A DNA stretch of 64,000 nucleotides from Myxococcus eversor (GTDB lineage Bacteria; Myxococcota; Myxococcia; Myxococcales; Myxococcaceae), in the NCBI RefSeq assembly GCF_010894455.1, contig NZ_JAAIXY010000006.1, positions 406,292 through 470,291 on the forward strand, written 5' to 3'. The notes beneath the pieces are model-generated. The model saw only the letters and a program-made list of their open reading frames with translations. It was not told the origin of the DNA and made no database searches. The translations under genes were made by a program, and so were the position numbers. Positions 47,531-55,537 of the stretch are shown one piece after another (position 1 is the stretch's first letter; each line of letters starts with the position of its first letter).

Positions 47531-49000
47531 ATGGGCCAGGTCAGGCGCAAGGAGTCGGAGAAGAAGCCGGAGTCCCCCTCGGAGCCCGCCCCCCGGCAGG
47601 AGCCTGGCGCCAGCGGCGCGTGGGTGAAGCCGGAAGGGATGTCGCGCCGGGGCTGGGCCGTGCTCGCCGCGCTGATTCTGGTCATCCAGTTCCCCCTCAT
47701 CCACTACGCCCTGTTCCGCGGCGACGCGGACGTGACGGCGACAGTGCCCTACACCCAGGACTTCACGGACCCGGGCGTGGTGAAGCGGGACTTCTTCTCC
47801 ACGGGCGGCTACTGGCGGGTGATTCAGGGCGAGCTGTTGGCGCCGGGCGTGAAGAACAACCCGCTGTGGCTCCAGGCGCCGCTGCCGGACGACGTGGCCA
47901 TCGAGTTCGACGTGCGCTCGGAGCTGCCCGAGGGTGACATCCGGGTGGAGGTCTTCGGCAACGGCGTGGACCCCAGCTCCGGGTACATCCTGGTGCAGGG
48001 CGGATTCAACAACTCCCTGTCCGTGCTTGGCCGGCTCGACATGGGCGCGCCCAACATCGACTCGCTCAAGCGTCGCGCGGCGCGCAAGGCCGGTGCCCAG
48101 GGTGAGAAGGTGGACGACGGCGCCAAGATTGAGGCCGCCGACATCGCCACCGTGTTCAAGGACGACACCCGCGTGCGCGTGGAGGCGCGCGGCACGCCGG
48201 TGCAGGCCGGCCGCACGTACCACTGGCGAATCGAGCGCCGCGGCTCGCTCCTGCGCTGGAGCATCGACGGAGAGCCCTTCCTGGAGTTCGACGACCCGCG
48301 TCCCCTGAAGGGCCAGGGGAATGACAGGCTGGGCCTGTCCGGCTTCGAGTCGCAAATCTTCTACGACAACCTGCGCGTGGACACGCCGGACCGGCTGCCC
48401 GCCCGCGTCGCCCCCGCCGCGCCCGTGATTCCTCCGGGCCCGTACGCGGACGACTTCAACCGCGACACGCTGGGAGACGCGTGGAACGTCACCAACCCCG
48501 CCGCCACGAAGCTGGTGGACGGCGCGCTGGTGGTGGAGCTGCTCCACAACCGCCCCGTGTGGCTGAAGCGGCCCATCCCCCGCGACGCGACGATTGAGTT
48601 CGACGCGTGGACGGACAGCCCGGACGGCGACATCAAAATCGAGGCGTGGGGCGACGGTCGCTCCTTCTACGCCGGAGACCTGCGCCTGCAGTACACGGCG
48701 ACGGGCTATGTGTTCATCTTCGGCGGCTGGCGCAACACGCAGTCCGCCATCGCCCGCCGCAGCGAGCACACGCCGGACCGCGTGTCGCGCGACGGGGCCT
48801 TCGTGGTTCCCGGCAAGCGCCACCACTTCAAGCTCACCCGGCGCGCGGGCACCCTCTCCTGGGAACTGGACGGGCAGCCCTTCCTCACCCTCCAGGACGC
48901 CTCGCCCCTGGAAGGCACGCGCAATCAGTACTTCGGATTCTCCGGCTGGAAGAGCCGGGTCCACTTCGACAATTTGAAGATCGCGCCGCTCGCCCCCTAG
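47531..49000 (+). CDS. Membrane-anchored protein with two LamG/DUF1080-like domains
   Basis: 489 aa. The ATG at 47531 is the first with a nearby ribosome site (AAAGGA). A basic Pro-rich start is followed by one helix (WAVLAALILVIQFPLIHYAL). Two homologous beta-jelly-roll domains of about 190 residues follow: YTQDFTDPGVV...YWRVIQGEL and YADDFNRDTLGDAWNV, each with a DAT/DVAIEFD strand, a WSIDGEPFLEF/WELDGQPFLTL strand and LGLSGFESQIFYDNLRV/FGFSGWKSRVHFDNLKI at the end. Such folds bind glycans or act as structural adhesion domains. Located outside the cytoplasm; the next gene is only 20 nt away. Confidence 0.8.
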   Translation: MGQVRRKESEKKPESPSEPAPRQEPGASGAWVKPEGMSRRGWAVLAALILVIQFPLIHYALFRGDADVTATVPYTQDFTDPGVVKRDFFSTGGYWRVIQGELLAPGVKNNPLWLQAPLPDDVAIEFDVRSELPEGDIRVEVFGNGVDPSSGYILVQGGFNNSLSVLGRLDMGAPNIDSLKRRAARKAGAQGEKVDDGAKIEAADIATVFKDDTRVRVEARGTPVQAGRTYHWRIERRGSLLRWSIDGEPFLEFDDPRPLKGQGNDRLGLSGFESQIFYDNLRVDTPDRLPARVAPAAPVIPPGPYADDFNRDTLGDAWNVTNPAATKLVDGALVVELLHNRPVWLKRPIPRDATIEFDAWTDSPDGDIKIEAWGDGRSFYAGDLRLQYTATGYVFIFGGWRNTQSAIARRSEHTPDRVSRDGAFVVPGKRHHFKLTRRAGTLSWELDGQPFLTLQDASPLEGTRNQYFGFSGWKSRVHFDNLKIAPLAP

Positions 49001-49020
49001 CGGCCAAGGAAAGTCACACC

Positions 49021-50589
49021 GTGCGCAGAGTTGGCATCTTCGGCTGGGGCGTCGTCGCCCCCCGGTCCAGGAACATCGAGGCGTTCGAGAGGAACCTCAC
49101 GTCCTCCGAGAGCTGGCTGTCCCCTTTCAACGGCTTCGGGCCGGACAACTTCCTCGTCGGCACGCCGGACTTCAATCTGGCCGACTACAAGCCCTGGATT
49201 GACGAGCGCTTCCCCGCCAACCGCTTCTCGCAGTTGGAGCGGAAGATGGGCCAGCCGACGCAGTTCGCCATCGGCGCGTTCATCCAGTCGCTCGCGCAGA
49301 ACCCCGGCCTGGAGCAGGAGCTGCAGGCCCTGGGGCCCCGCGCGCACGTCTACGTGGGCACCGGCCTGGGCGATTTGCCCACCATCCAGTCCATCTCGTT
49401 GGACCTGTACCGCGCCCAGCGCCGGTGGGACCGCTTCTGGTCCGCGCCGGAGCGCAACGCGGTGCTGCGCAAGTGGCTGGAGACGCGCGAGCCGTTGGCG
49501 GGTCTGCCGCCGGAGCCGTCGTCGGTGGAAGAAGGCCTCCGCGACGAGGCCGAGGACGCGTGGTGGCACTTCTGGACGGGCCAGTCCACGGAGCTGCGCG
49601 AGTACCTGGCGGAGCTGCGCGACATTGAAGCCATCGGCGTGCCGGACGGCGCCGACGTGGAGTCCGCGAAGCTGGCCGTCATCAAGGACAAGCGCACCCG
49701 CAACGCCCGGCTGCAGAAGAAGTGGATGGCGCCGGAGCCGCCCTGGAACGCCGTCTCCTCCAACGTGCTGTGGAACATCCACAACACGCCCGCCTCGCAG
49801 ATTTCGATGCTGGGGCAAATCACCGGCATGACGTTCGCTCCCGTCGCCGCGTGCTCGTCCTTCGGCTACGGACTGAAGCTGGCCATGAACTCGCTGCAGT
49901 TGGGTGAGGCGAAGGCCGTCGTCATGGGAATGACGGACGCGGCGCCCAGCCCGCTCGTGGTGGGCGGCTTCTACAACGCCCGCGTCATCTCCGCCGACGC
50001 CGCCATCTCCAAGCCCCTCACCGCGCTGCGCGGCACGCACATCGCGGGAGGCGCGGTGGTCTGGGTGCTGGGCGACTACGACTACTTCACGTCCAAGGGC
50101 TTCAAGCCGCTGGGCATGGAGCCCGTCTCCGTGGGCGTCACCGCGGACGCGGACCACATCATCACCCCGTCCAAGGAAGGCCCCACGCTGGCCATCCGCG
50201 AGGCGCTGGCCGCCGCGGGCTGCGAGCCCTCCGACGTGGGGAGCTGGGACTTGCACGCCACCGCCACGCCGGGTGACTACCTGGAGGTGCAGAACCTGCG
50301 GGACGTGCTGCCCGAGTCGGTGCTCATCACCGCGCGCAAGGGCACGTTCGGCCACGGCATGTCCGCGGGCGGCGGCTGGGAGTTGACGGCGCAGTACCTG
50401 GGCTACGGACGCGGGCAGGTGTTCCCCACCCCGCTGAAGAAGACGGAGCTCAACCAGCAGATTTCGCGCGTCCACGGCCGCTTCGTGTTCGACGAGGCCG
50501 TGGATGCCCCCGCCGGCTGCGCGGGCAAGCTGTCCATGGGCGTGGGCGGCATCAACGCCTGCGTCATCTCCCGCCCCTGGAAGAAGTAG
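49021..50589 (+). CDS. Divergent beta-ketoacyl synthase (KAS-like, with insertion)
   Basis: 522 aa from a GTG start. It starts RRVGIFGWGVVAPRSRNIEA as KAS II enzymes do. The catalytic triad is intact: Cys278 in VAACSSFGYG, His412 in DLHATATPGD, and His445 in FGHGMSAGG. About 120 residues near positions 125-245 are inserted between VYVGTGLGD and NTPASQISMLGQITG, which ordinary FabF lacks. It would condense acyl thioesters in fatty-acid or polyketide-like synthesis, but no acyl carrier protein or reductase is adjacent. It is probably co-transcribed with the twin LamG-domain protein. Confidence 0.85.
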   Translation: MRRVGIFGWGVVAPRSRNIEAFERNLTSSESWLSPFNGFGPDNFLVGTPDFNLADYKPWIDERFPANRFSQLERKMGQPTQFAIGAFIQSLAQNPGLEQELQALGPRAHVYVGTGLGDLPTIQSISLDLYRAQRRWDRFWSAPERNAVLRKWLETREPLAGLPPEPSSVEEGLRDEAEDAWWHFWTGQSTELREYLAELRDIEAIGVPDGADVESAKLAVIKDKRTRNARLQKKWMAPEPPWNAVSSNVLWNIHNTPASQISMLGQITGMTFAPVAACSSFGYGLKLAMNSLQLGEAKAVVMGMTDAAPSPLVVGGFYNARVISADAAISKPLTALRGTHIAGGAVVWVLGDYDYFTSKGFKPLGMEPVSVGVTADADHIITPSKEGPTLAIREALAAAGCEPSDVGSWDLHATATPGDYLEVQNLRDVLPESVLITARKGTFGHGMSAGGGWELTAQYLGYGRGQVFPTPLKKTELNQQISRVHGRFVFDEAVDAPAGCAGKLSMGVGGINACVISRPWKK

Positions 50590-50596
50590 CGAAGGC

Positions 50597-51166
50597 TCAG
50601 GGGTGGGCGCTCACGGCGTCCGCCTCCAGCTTCGCGGCCGAGGCCGGGTCGATTCGCTGGAGCAGCAGCAGCTCCAGCTCCAAGTCCCGCGCGTAGTTCT
50701 GCTGCGTGGGCAGCACGCCGCTGGTGGTGGAGTCGAGGCGGGCCTGGGCCTGCTCCTCCTGGGCGCGCTGTGAGCCGCCCGTGGCGATTCGCTGGTCCAC
50801 GTTGCCCACGCCAATGGACTGGGACACCCGGTTGCCCCGCATCACCCGGAGGATGGCGCCGCCGTTGGCGAGCGTGAGGCCCTCCACCAGGAAGCGAGAG
50901 GACGAGGTGGGTCCCAGCGTCCCGCCCCCGGAGTCGCGCCACTCCGTCTCCAGCACGAAGCGGCCCTGCATCTCCTTCCAGGAGTAGCCCTGATCCTTGA
51001 GGAGCGCCTTCACCTCCGGCCAGAGGTCCGGAAGCGGCCGGGCGTAGACGTGGTCCGCGGCCTTGTCTCGCAGGTAGTTCTGCCGGAGCGAGCTGGCACA
51101 ACCCGCGAGCGTCAGCAGCGCGGCGACGACGAGACACACGCCCGAGGCGCGGAAGAAGCGGCCCAT
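50597..51166 (-). CDS. Lipoprotein of unknown function
   Basis: 189 aa. Signal peptide with lipobox LAGC (GVCLVVAALLTLAGC). The mature part has LWPEVKALLKDQGYSWKEMQ and FVLETEWRD, a pattern shared with BamC/DUF3576-like lipoproteins of the outer membrane, and a C-terminal helix-rich region (ARDLELELLLLQRIDPASAA). It is convergent with the ketosynthase gene (7 nt between stops). Exact role unknown. Confidence 0.75.
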   Translation of the reverse strand: MGRFFRASGVCLVVAALLTLAGCASSLRQNYLRDKAADHVYARPLPDLWPEVKALLKDQGYSWKEMQGRFVLETEWRDSGGGTLGPTSSSRFLVEGLTLANGGAILRVMRGNRVSQSIGVGNVDQRIATGGSQRAQEEQAQARLDSTTSGVLPTQQNYARDLELELLLLQRIDPASAAKLEADAVSAHP

Positions 51167-51243
51167 GAAAGACCCCCAGGAGGAAGCGGTGGCGACAGCG
51201 GGAGCATACCGCTCCTCGCCCCCGCCGCGCGCTCCCGCCCCCG

Positions 51244-52359
51244 TCAGCCCTTGGGGTTGGCCACCAAATCGAAGTCGGGGATGTGTTCACGCATGAACTC
51301 GCGCATGCGCTGGATGAGCGCCGCCTCGATTTGCCGCGCGCGCTCCCGGCTGACGCCGTACTTGTCGCCGATGTCCTGGAGGGTGAGCGGCTCGTCGGAG
51401 GTGAGGCGGTTCTCGAAGATGAAGCGCTCCTTGCCCTCCAGCGTCCGGGAGAACTCGGAGAGCTTCTCGCGGAAGAGGGCCTTGAGCTGCTCGGCGCCCA
51501 GCCGCTCGTCGGCGGGGATGGCGCCCGAGGGCAGGTAGCGGTCCGCGCGCGTGCCTCGCGAGCCCTCGTCGTCCCCACCCAGCGGCGCGTCGATGGACAG
51601 CTCGTCATGGCCGAGCCGCTGGTCCATCTCCACCACGTCCTGCTCGGTGACGTTGAGCCGCTCCGCCAGGAGCTTGGGGCTGGCCTCGAAGCCCTGGGCC
51701 ACGAGCTTGTCCTGCTCCTGGCGCAGCTTGAAGAAGAGCTTCCGCTGGGCCTCGGTCGTCCCCAGCTTCACCATCTTCCAGTTGTCCATGATGTAGCGAA
51801 GGATGTACGCCCGAATCCACCAGGCCGCGTAGCTGCTCAGCTTCACGCCCCGCTCCGGGTCGTACTTCTTCACCGCCTGCATCAACCCGATGTTCCCCTC
51901 CTGGACCAAATCCAACAGGGAAAGCGGGTTGCGGTGGTACTCGTGGGCCAGCTTCACCACCAGTCGCAGGTTGGAGGCCACCAGCCGGTACGCGGTGCGC
52001 ACATCGCCCGTGTCGCGGTAGTGACGCGACAGCTCCAGCTCCTCCTCGCGCGTCAGCAGGGGGTGGCGCTGCACCTCCGTCATGTAGGCCTGGAGGGGGT
52101 CCCGGTTGGAGAGCGCTGATTCGCTCGACTTGGCGAGGGCCCGGGAGGGCACGGGCCTGCTGGCCACCGCCACCTCGGGCTCCGCGTCAACCAGTTCGGC
52201 CTCGTCCGGCTCCAAGGAATCCGGGTCCGGCGCTGCCTGGGCGCTGGGGTCCTCCACCTCCGCCTCGACGACCTCCGTCTGGGCGGGCGCGCTGCCCGCC
52301 GCCCGCTTTGCCCGGGGCCGGGAAGTCGTTCCTTTGGTTCTTTTCCCTCCACTCGCCAT
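51244..52359 (-). CDS. rpoH: RNA polymerase sigma-32-type factor
   Basis: 371 aa. Region 2: RLVVKLAHEYHRNPLSLLDL then VQEGNIGLMQAVKKYD, and the RpoH-typical WWIRAYILRYIMDNW with KLGTTEAQRKLFFKLR (RpoH box). Region 4 has LQDIGDKYGVSRERARQIEA, the -35 reader. It directs polymerase to heat-shock-type promoters. The N-terminal 80 residues are a basic, then acidic low-complexity extension absent in E. coli RpoH. Myxobacteria have several sigma-32-like factors (SigB, SigC, SigE type), so which one this is cannot be told. GGAG precedes the start. Divergent from the DEAD-box helicase gene. Confidence 0.88.
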   Translation of the reverse strand: MASGGKRTKGTTSRPRAKRAAGSAPAQTEVVEAEVEDPSAQAAPDPDSLEPDEAELVDAEPEVAVASRPVPSRALAKSSESALSNRDPLQAYMTEVQRHPLLTREEELELSRHYRDTGDVRTAYRLVASNLRLVVKLAHEYHRNPLSLLDLVQEGNIGLMQAVKKYDPERGVKLSSYAAWWIRAYILRYIMDNWKMVKLGTTEAQRKLFFKLRQEQDKLVAQGFEASPKLLAERLNVTEQDVVEMDQRLGHDELSIDAPLGGDDEGSRGTRADRYLPSGAIPADERLGAEQLKALFREKLSEFSRTLEGKERFIFENRLTSDEPLTLQDIGDKYGVSRERARQIEAALIQRMREFMREHIPDFDLVANPKG

Positions 52360-52405
52360 GGGCGCTCCATACCCCAAAGTGCCGCGATTGTTGCCAGAGG
52401 GTAAT

Positions 52406-52424
52406 GCAGGGGCTATGCCCCTGC
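52406..52424 (+). promoter_or_regulatory. Perfect hairpin just before the DEAD-box helicase start
   Basis: GCAGGGGC and GCCCCTGC form an 8-bp perfect stem with a TAT loop that ends 3 nt before the ATG at 52428. It would hide the only purine-rich (AGGGG) sequence near the start and could control translation, for example by temperature or by the helicase itself. Confidence 0.45.
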
Positions 52425-52427
52425 TTG

Positions 52428-54878
52428 ATGAGCGACATCCAAGAGCCCACCGAGCCGGGCACCCCGGCCACCGACGAAGCACCGACGCGTCCCGCCGAAT
52501 ACATCGCGGACATCGGCTTCGACGAAATGAACCTGTCCGAGCCCCTCCGCCGCGCGCTGGCGGAGCGCGGCTACACCCACCCCACCCCTGTCCAGGCCCG
52601 GGCGTTCCGGCCCGTGATGGAGGGCAAGGACCTGATTGTCCGCAGCAAGACTGGCACCGGCAAGACGGCCGCGTTCGGCCTGCCGTTGTTGGAGAAGATT
52701 CCCGCGGATGAGAAGCGCGTGCGCGCCCTCATCCTCTGCCCCACGCGCGAGTTGGCGATGCAGGTGGCGGACGAGCTGCGGTCCCTGGGCAAGAACAAGG
52801 GCGTGAAGGTGGCGGCCATCTACGGCGGCGCCTCCATGAAGCAGCAGGAGGACGCGTTCGAGGAGGGCACGCCCATCATCGTCGGCACGCCCGGCCGCGT
52901 GTTCGACCACATCAACCGGGGCAACCTGAAGCTGGACGGGTGCGACCACGCGGTGCTGGACGAAGCCGACGAGATGCTCAACCAGGGCTTCTACGAGGAA
53001 GTCACCCGCATCCTCGACCGTCTTCCGAAGGCGCGCCAGGTGCTGCTCTTCAGCGCCACCGTCCCCACGGACATCCAGAACCTCATCGCCCGGTACACGA
53101 CGAACGCGGAGACGCTGCTGTTGTCCGGCGACGTCTTCACGGTGGAGCACATCCACCACGTCCGCTACGACGTGTCGGACGCCTTCCCCAAGCCGCGCAA
53201 CCTCATCTACATCCTGGAGAAGGAGGAGCCGCCCAACGCCATCATCTTCTGCAACACGCGGGATGACACGGCGCTGGTGACGGCGGTGCTCAACCGCAAC
53301 GGCTTCGACGCGGAGCTGCTCAACGGAGACCTGCCGCAGAAGGAGCGCGAGCGGGTGATGGGCAAGGTGAAGCGCGGCGAGGTGGCCTTCATGGTCGCCA
53401 CGGACATCGCGGCGCGCGGCATCGACATCTCCGGCCTCGAGTACGTCATCAACTACTCGCTGCCCGAGGACCCGGCCGTGTACCTGCACCGCGTCGGCCG
53501 CACCGGCCGCATCGGAAACAAGGGCACCGCCATCAACCTCTTCTCCGGGCGCGAGCTGGCGACGTACACCGTGCTGGAGAAGAAGTACGGCATCAAGTTC
53601 GAGCGGCAGGAGATGCCCGCGCCCGAGGAGGCGATGCGCCTCTGGACGGAGCGCCACGTGCGCGAAATCCAGGAGGCCTCCGGCTCCTCCATCTTCGAGG
53701 GCTTCCTGCCCCTGGCCGCGCAGTTGAAGAACAAGCCGAACGCGGACGACCTGGTCGCCTTCCTGCTCAAGTACTTCTTCAGCCGCATGCGCATGGAGAA
53801 GGCCCAGCAGGCCCAGGAGACCGAGGGCCGCGAGCCCGCTCCCGCGCGCAAGACCGAGAGCCGGAGCGAGGGACGTGGACGCGGCGGTCGCGACGAAAAG
53901 CGCGAGCGCGGAGGTGAGCGTCGCGAGCGGAGTGGCGAGGACCGGCGTGAGCGGGGGGGCGAGAAGCCCATGGCCCGCCCGGAGCACCCGGACCGCGAGC
54001 GCCGTCCGCGTCGTGACGAGCCCCGTCGGGAGCGAGACGCGGGCGCCATCCGAGGCCCCGCGGCGCTGGAGGCGGGCCCTGGCGAGGTGAAGCTGTGGGT
54101 CAACCTGGGAACGGCGGACGGCCTGGGGCCGGGAAGCATCGCCACGGCCCTGGAAGACGCCGGCGCGCCGCTGGGGAAGATGGTTCGCGCGGAGCTGCGC
54201 CCCACCTTCGCATACGTGTTCGTCGCGGAGGACGACTCCCCGGGGTTCGAGGCGCTCAACGGCAAGCAGCACGGAGCCAAGACGCTGCGCGTGGAGAAGA
54301 GCAAGCCGCGCACCGAGCGCGAGCCCGGCACCCGTCCGCCCCCGTCTCCCGACGCGGGCCCCGGCGAGGTGAAGCTGTGGACCAACCTGGGCAGCGATGA
54401 CGGCATGGACGAGGCGAAGCTGCCCGCCGCGCTGGAGGCCGCCGGTGCGCCCGCTGGCAAGGTGCTCAAGGCGCTGCTGCGTCCCACCTACGGCTACGCC
54501 TACGTGGCCGAGGCGGATGCGCCGGCCTTCGAGGCGCTCAACGGCAAGCTGCACGGCGACAAGCCGCTGAAGCTGGAGCGGCACCGTCCGCGCGGCTCGC
54601 GCGAGGAGCGTCGTCCCCGCCTGGAGTCGCTGCCGGACCTGCCGGGCCAGGTGCGCCTGTGGGTGGGCCTGGGCAGGCAGGACGGTCTGGATGAAGCGGG
54701 CGTCACCGCCGCGCTCGAGGCCGCTGGTGCTCCCGCTGGCAAGGTGGTGCGGATGGACCTGCGCCCGACCTACGCGTACGTCTTCGTCAACGACGAGGAC
54801 GCCGCCGGGTTCGAGACCACGCACGGCAAGCAGCACGGTGAGCGCACGCTGAAGGTCGAGCGCGCTCGCAAGAAGTAG
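52428..54878 (+). CDS. DEAD-box RNA helicase with three DbpA-type RNA-binding domains
   Basis: 816 aa. The ATG at 52428 is chosen because the upstream frame overlaps the divergent sigma gene. Core: Q motif GYTHPTPVQARAF, Walker A SKTGTGKT (about 70-77), PTRELA, DEAD box LDEADEM (about 177), SAT, and HRVGRTGRIG (motif VI). After residue 470 comes a strongly basic Arg/Glu/Gly linker (RRERSGEDRRERGGEK type). Then three copies of a 75-residue DbpA/CsdA-like fold: GEVKLWVNLGTADGL, GEVKLWTNLGSDDGM and GQVRLWVGLGRQDGL starts. Usual helicases have one. It likely remodels structured or ribosomal RNA, perhaps in the cold. Confidence 0.92.
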   Translation: MSDIQEPTEPGTPATDEAPTRPAEYIADIGFDEMNLSEPLRRALAERGYTHPTPVQARAFRPVMEGKDLIVRSKTGTGKTAAFGLPLLEKIPADEKRVRALILCPTRELAMQVADELRSLGKNKGVKVAAIYGGASMKQQEDAFEEGTPIIVGTPGRVFDHINRGNLKLDGCDHAVLDEADEMLNQGFYEEVTRILDRLPKARQVLLFSATVPTDIQNLIARYTTNAETLLLSGDVFTVEHIHHVRYDVSDAFPKPRNLIYILEKEEPPNAIIFCNTRDDTALVTAVLNRNGFDAELLNGDLPQKERERVMGKVKRGEVAFMVATDIAARGIDISGLEYVINYSLPEDPAVYLHRVGRTGRIGNKGTAINLFSGRELATYTVLEKKYGIKFERQEMPAPEEAMRLWTERHVREIQEASGSSIFEGFLPLAAQLKNKPNADDLVAFLLKYFFSRMRMEKAQQAQETEGREPAPARKTESRSEGRGRGGRDEKRERGGERRERSGEDRRERGGEKPMARPEHPDRERRPRRDEPRRERDAGAIRGPAALEAGPGEVKLWVNLGTADGLGPGSIATALEDAGAPLGKMVRAELRPTFAYVFVAEDDSPGFEALNGKQHGAKTLRVEKSKPRTEREPGTRPPPSPDAGPGEVKLWTNLGSDDGMDEAKLPAALEAAGAPAGKVLKALLRPTYGYAYVAEADAPAFEALNGKLHGDKPLKLERHRPRGSREERRPRLESLPDLPGQVRLWVGLGRQDGLDEAGVTAALEAAGAPAGKVVRMDLRPTYAYVFVNDEDAAGFETTHGKQHGERTLKVERARKK

Positions 54879-54891
54879 GTCAGGTGGTTCT

Positions 54892-54917
54892 CCCCGGGAG
54901 GCACGTGCTTCCCGGGG
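54892..54917. terminator. Hairpin between convergent helicase and XRE genes
   Basis: A 26-bp inverted repeat, CCCCGGGAGGCAC/GTGCTTCCCGGGG, with one G-T mismatch, lies 14 nt after the helicase stop and 27 nt before the stop of the opposite gene. Confidence 0.7.
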
Positions 54918-54943
54918 CCGCCGCGACGGCGCACTGACTCAGG

Positions 54944-55441
54944 TCAGGCGCCTGACTTCTCCGCGGCCTTCCTGCGCCGGGCCCGGTGGTAGTGGGCGGT
55001 GCACAGGCCCCGGGCCAGCACGGGCCGCTCGCAGGTTGGCTCGCCGCAGCGCACGGGCTCCGGCCGCTGGGACCTCGCCGCGAGGGGCCCCGCGCTGAAC
55101 ATCATCTCAGCGACTTCCAGCATCCGGTCCACGTCCTGGCGCGACAGCCGGCGGGCCCGGACGAAGCCCTCCAGCCGGTGGGCGCCCGCGTCGTCCACGT
55201 CATCCAGGCGGAGCAGCTCCCACAAGGGCAGCTCCAGCGCGACGGCCACCTGGAGGAGCGTCTCGTAGCTGGGGCCTCGCTCTCCGCGCTCCAGCAAGGA
55301 CGCGAAGGACACGGAGATGCCACACCGGGCGGCGAAGTCCTCCTGGGTGAGGCCCCGGCGCTCTCGAAGCGCGCGAATCCGACGGGCCAGGCCCTGCAGG
55401 TGTCCGTTCACCGTGGAAGCATCCGCAGGGCCGGGAGACAT
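54944..55441 (-). CDS. XRE-family regulator with C-terminal Cys/His motif
   Basis: 165 aa. The helix-turn-helix is IRALRERRGLTQEDFAARCG then SVSFASLLERGERGPSYETL. The C-terminal 40 residues have VRCGEPTCERPVLARGLC and TAHYHRARR, a Cys-x4-Cys-x8-Cys-x2-His set that suggests a small zinc-binding module common at the ends of other bacterial proteins (GLCxxHYxR). It is divergent from the dehydrogenase gene (96 bp), so regulation of that gene or itself is plausible. Confidence 0.85.
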   Translation of the reverse strand: MSPGPADASTVNGHLQGLARRIRALRERRGLTQEDFAARCGISVSFASLLERGERGPSYETLLQVAVALELPLWELLRLDDVDDAGAHRLEGFVRARRLSRQDVDRMLEVAEMMFSAGPLAARSQRPEPVRCGEPTCERPVLARGLCTAHYHRARRRKAAEKSGA

Positions 55442-55537
55442 GGCAGTTTCCTATGGTAGCGCACCCCTTCTGTTAAGGTCTTTCGCGCGGGGCGGGACCT
55501 CTTGGACCCACCGCAGTCACCAGGAGCACTGCGAAAC

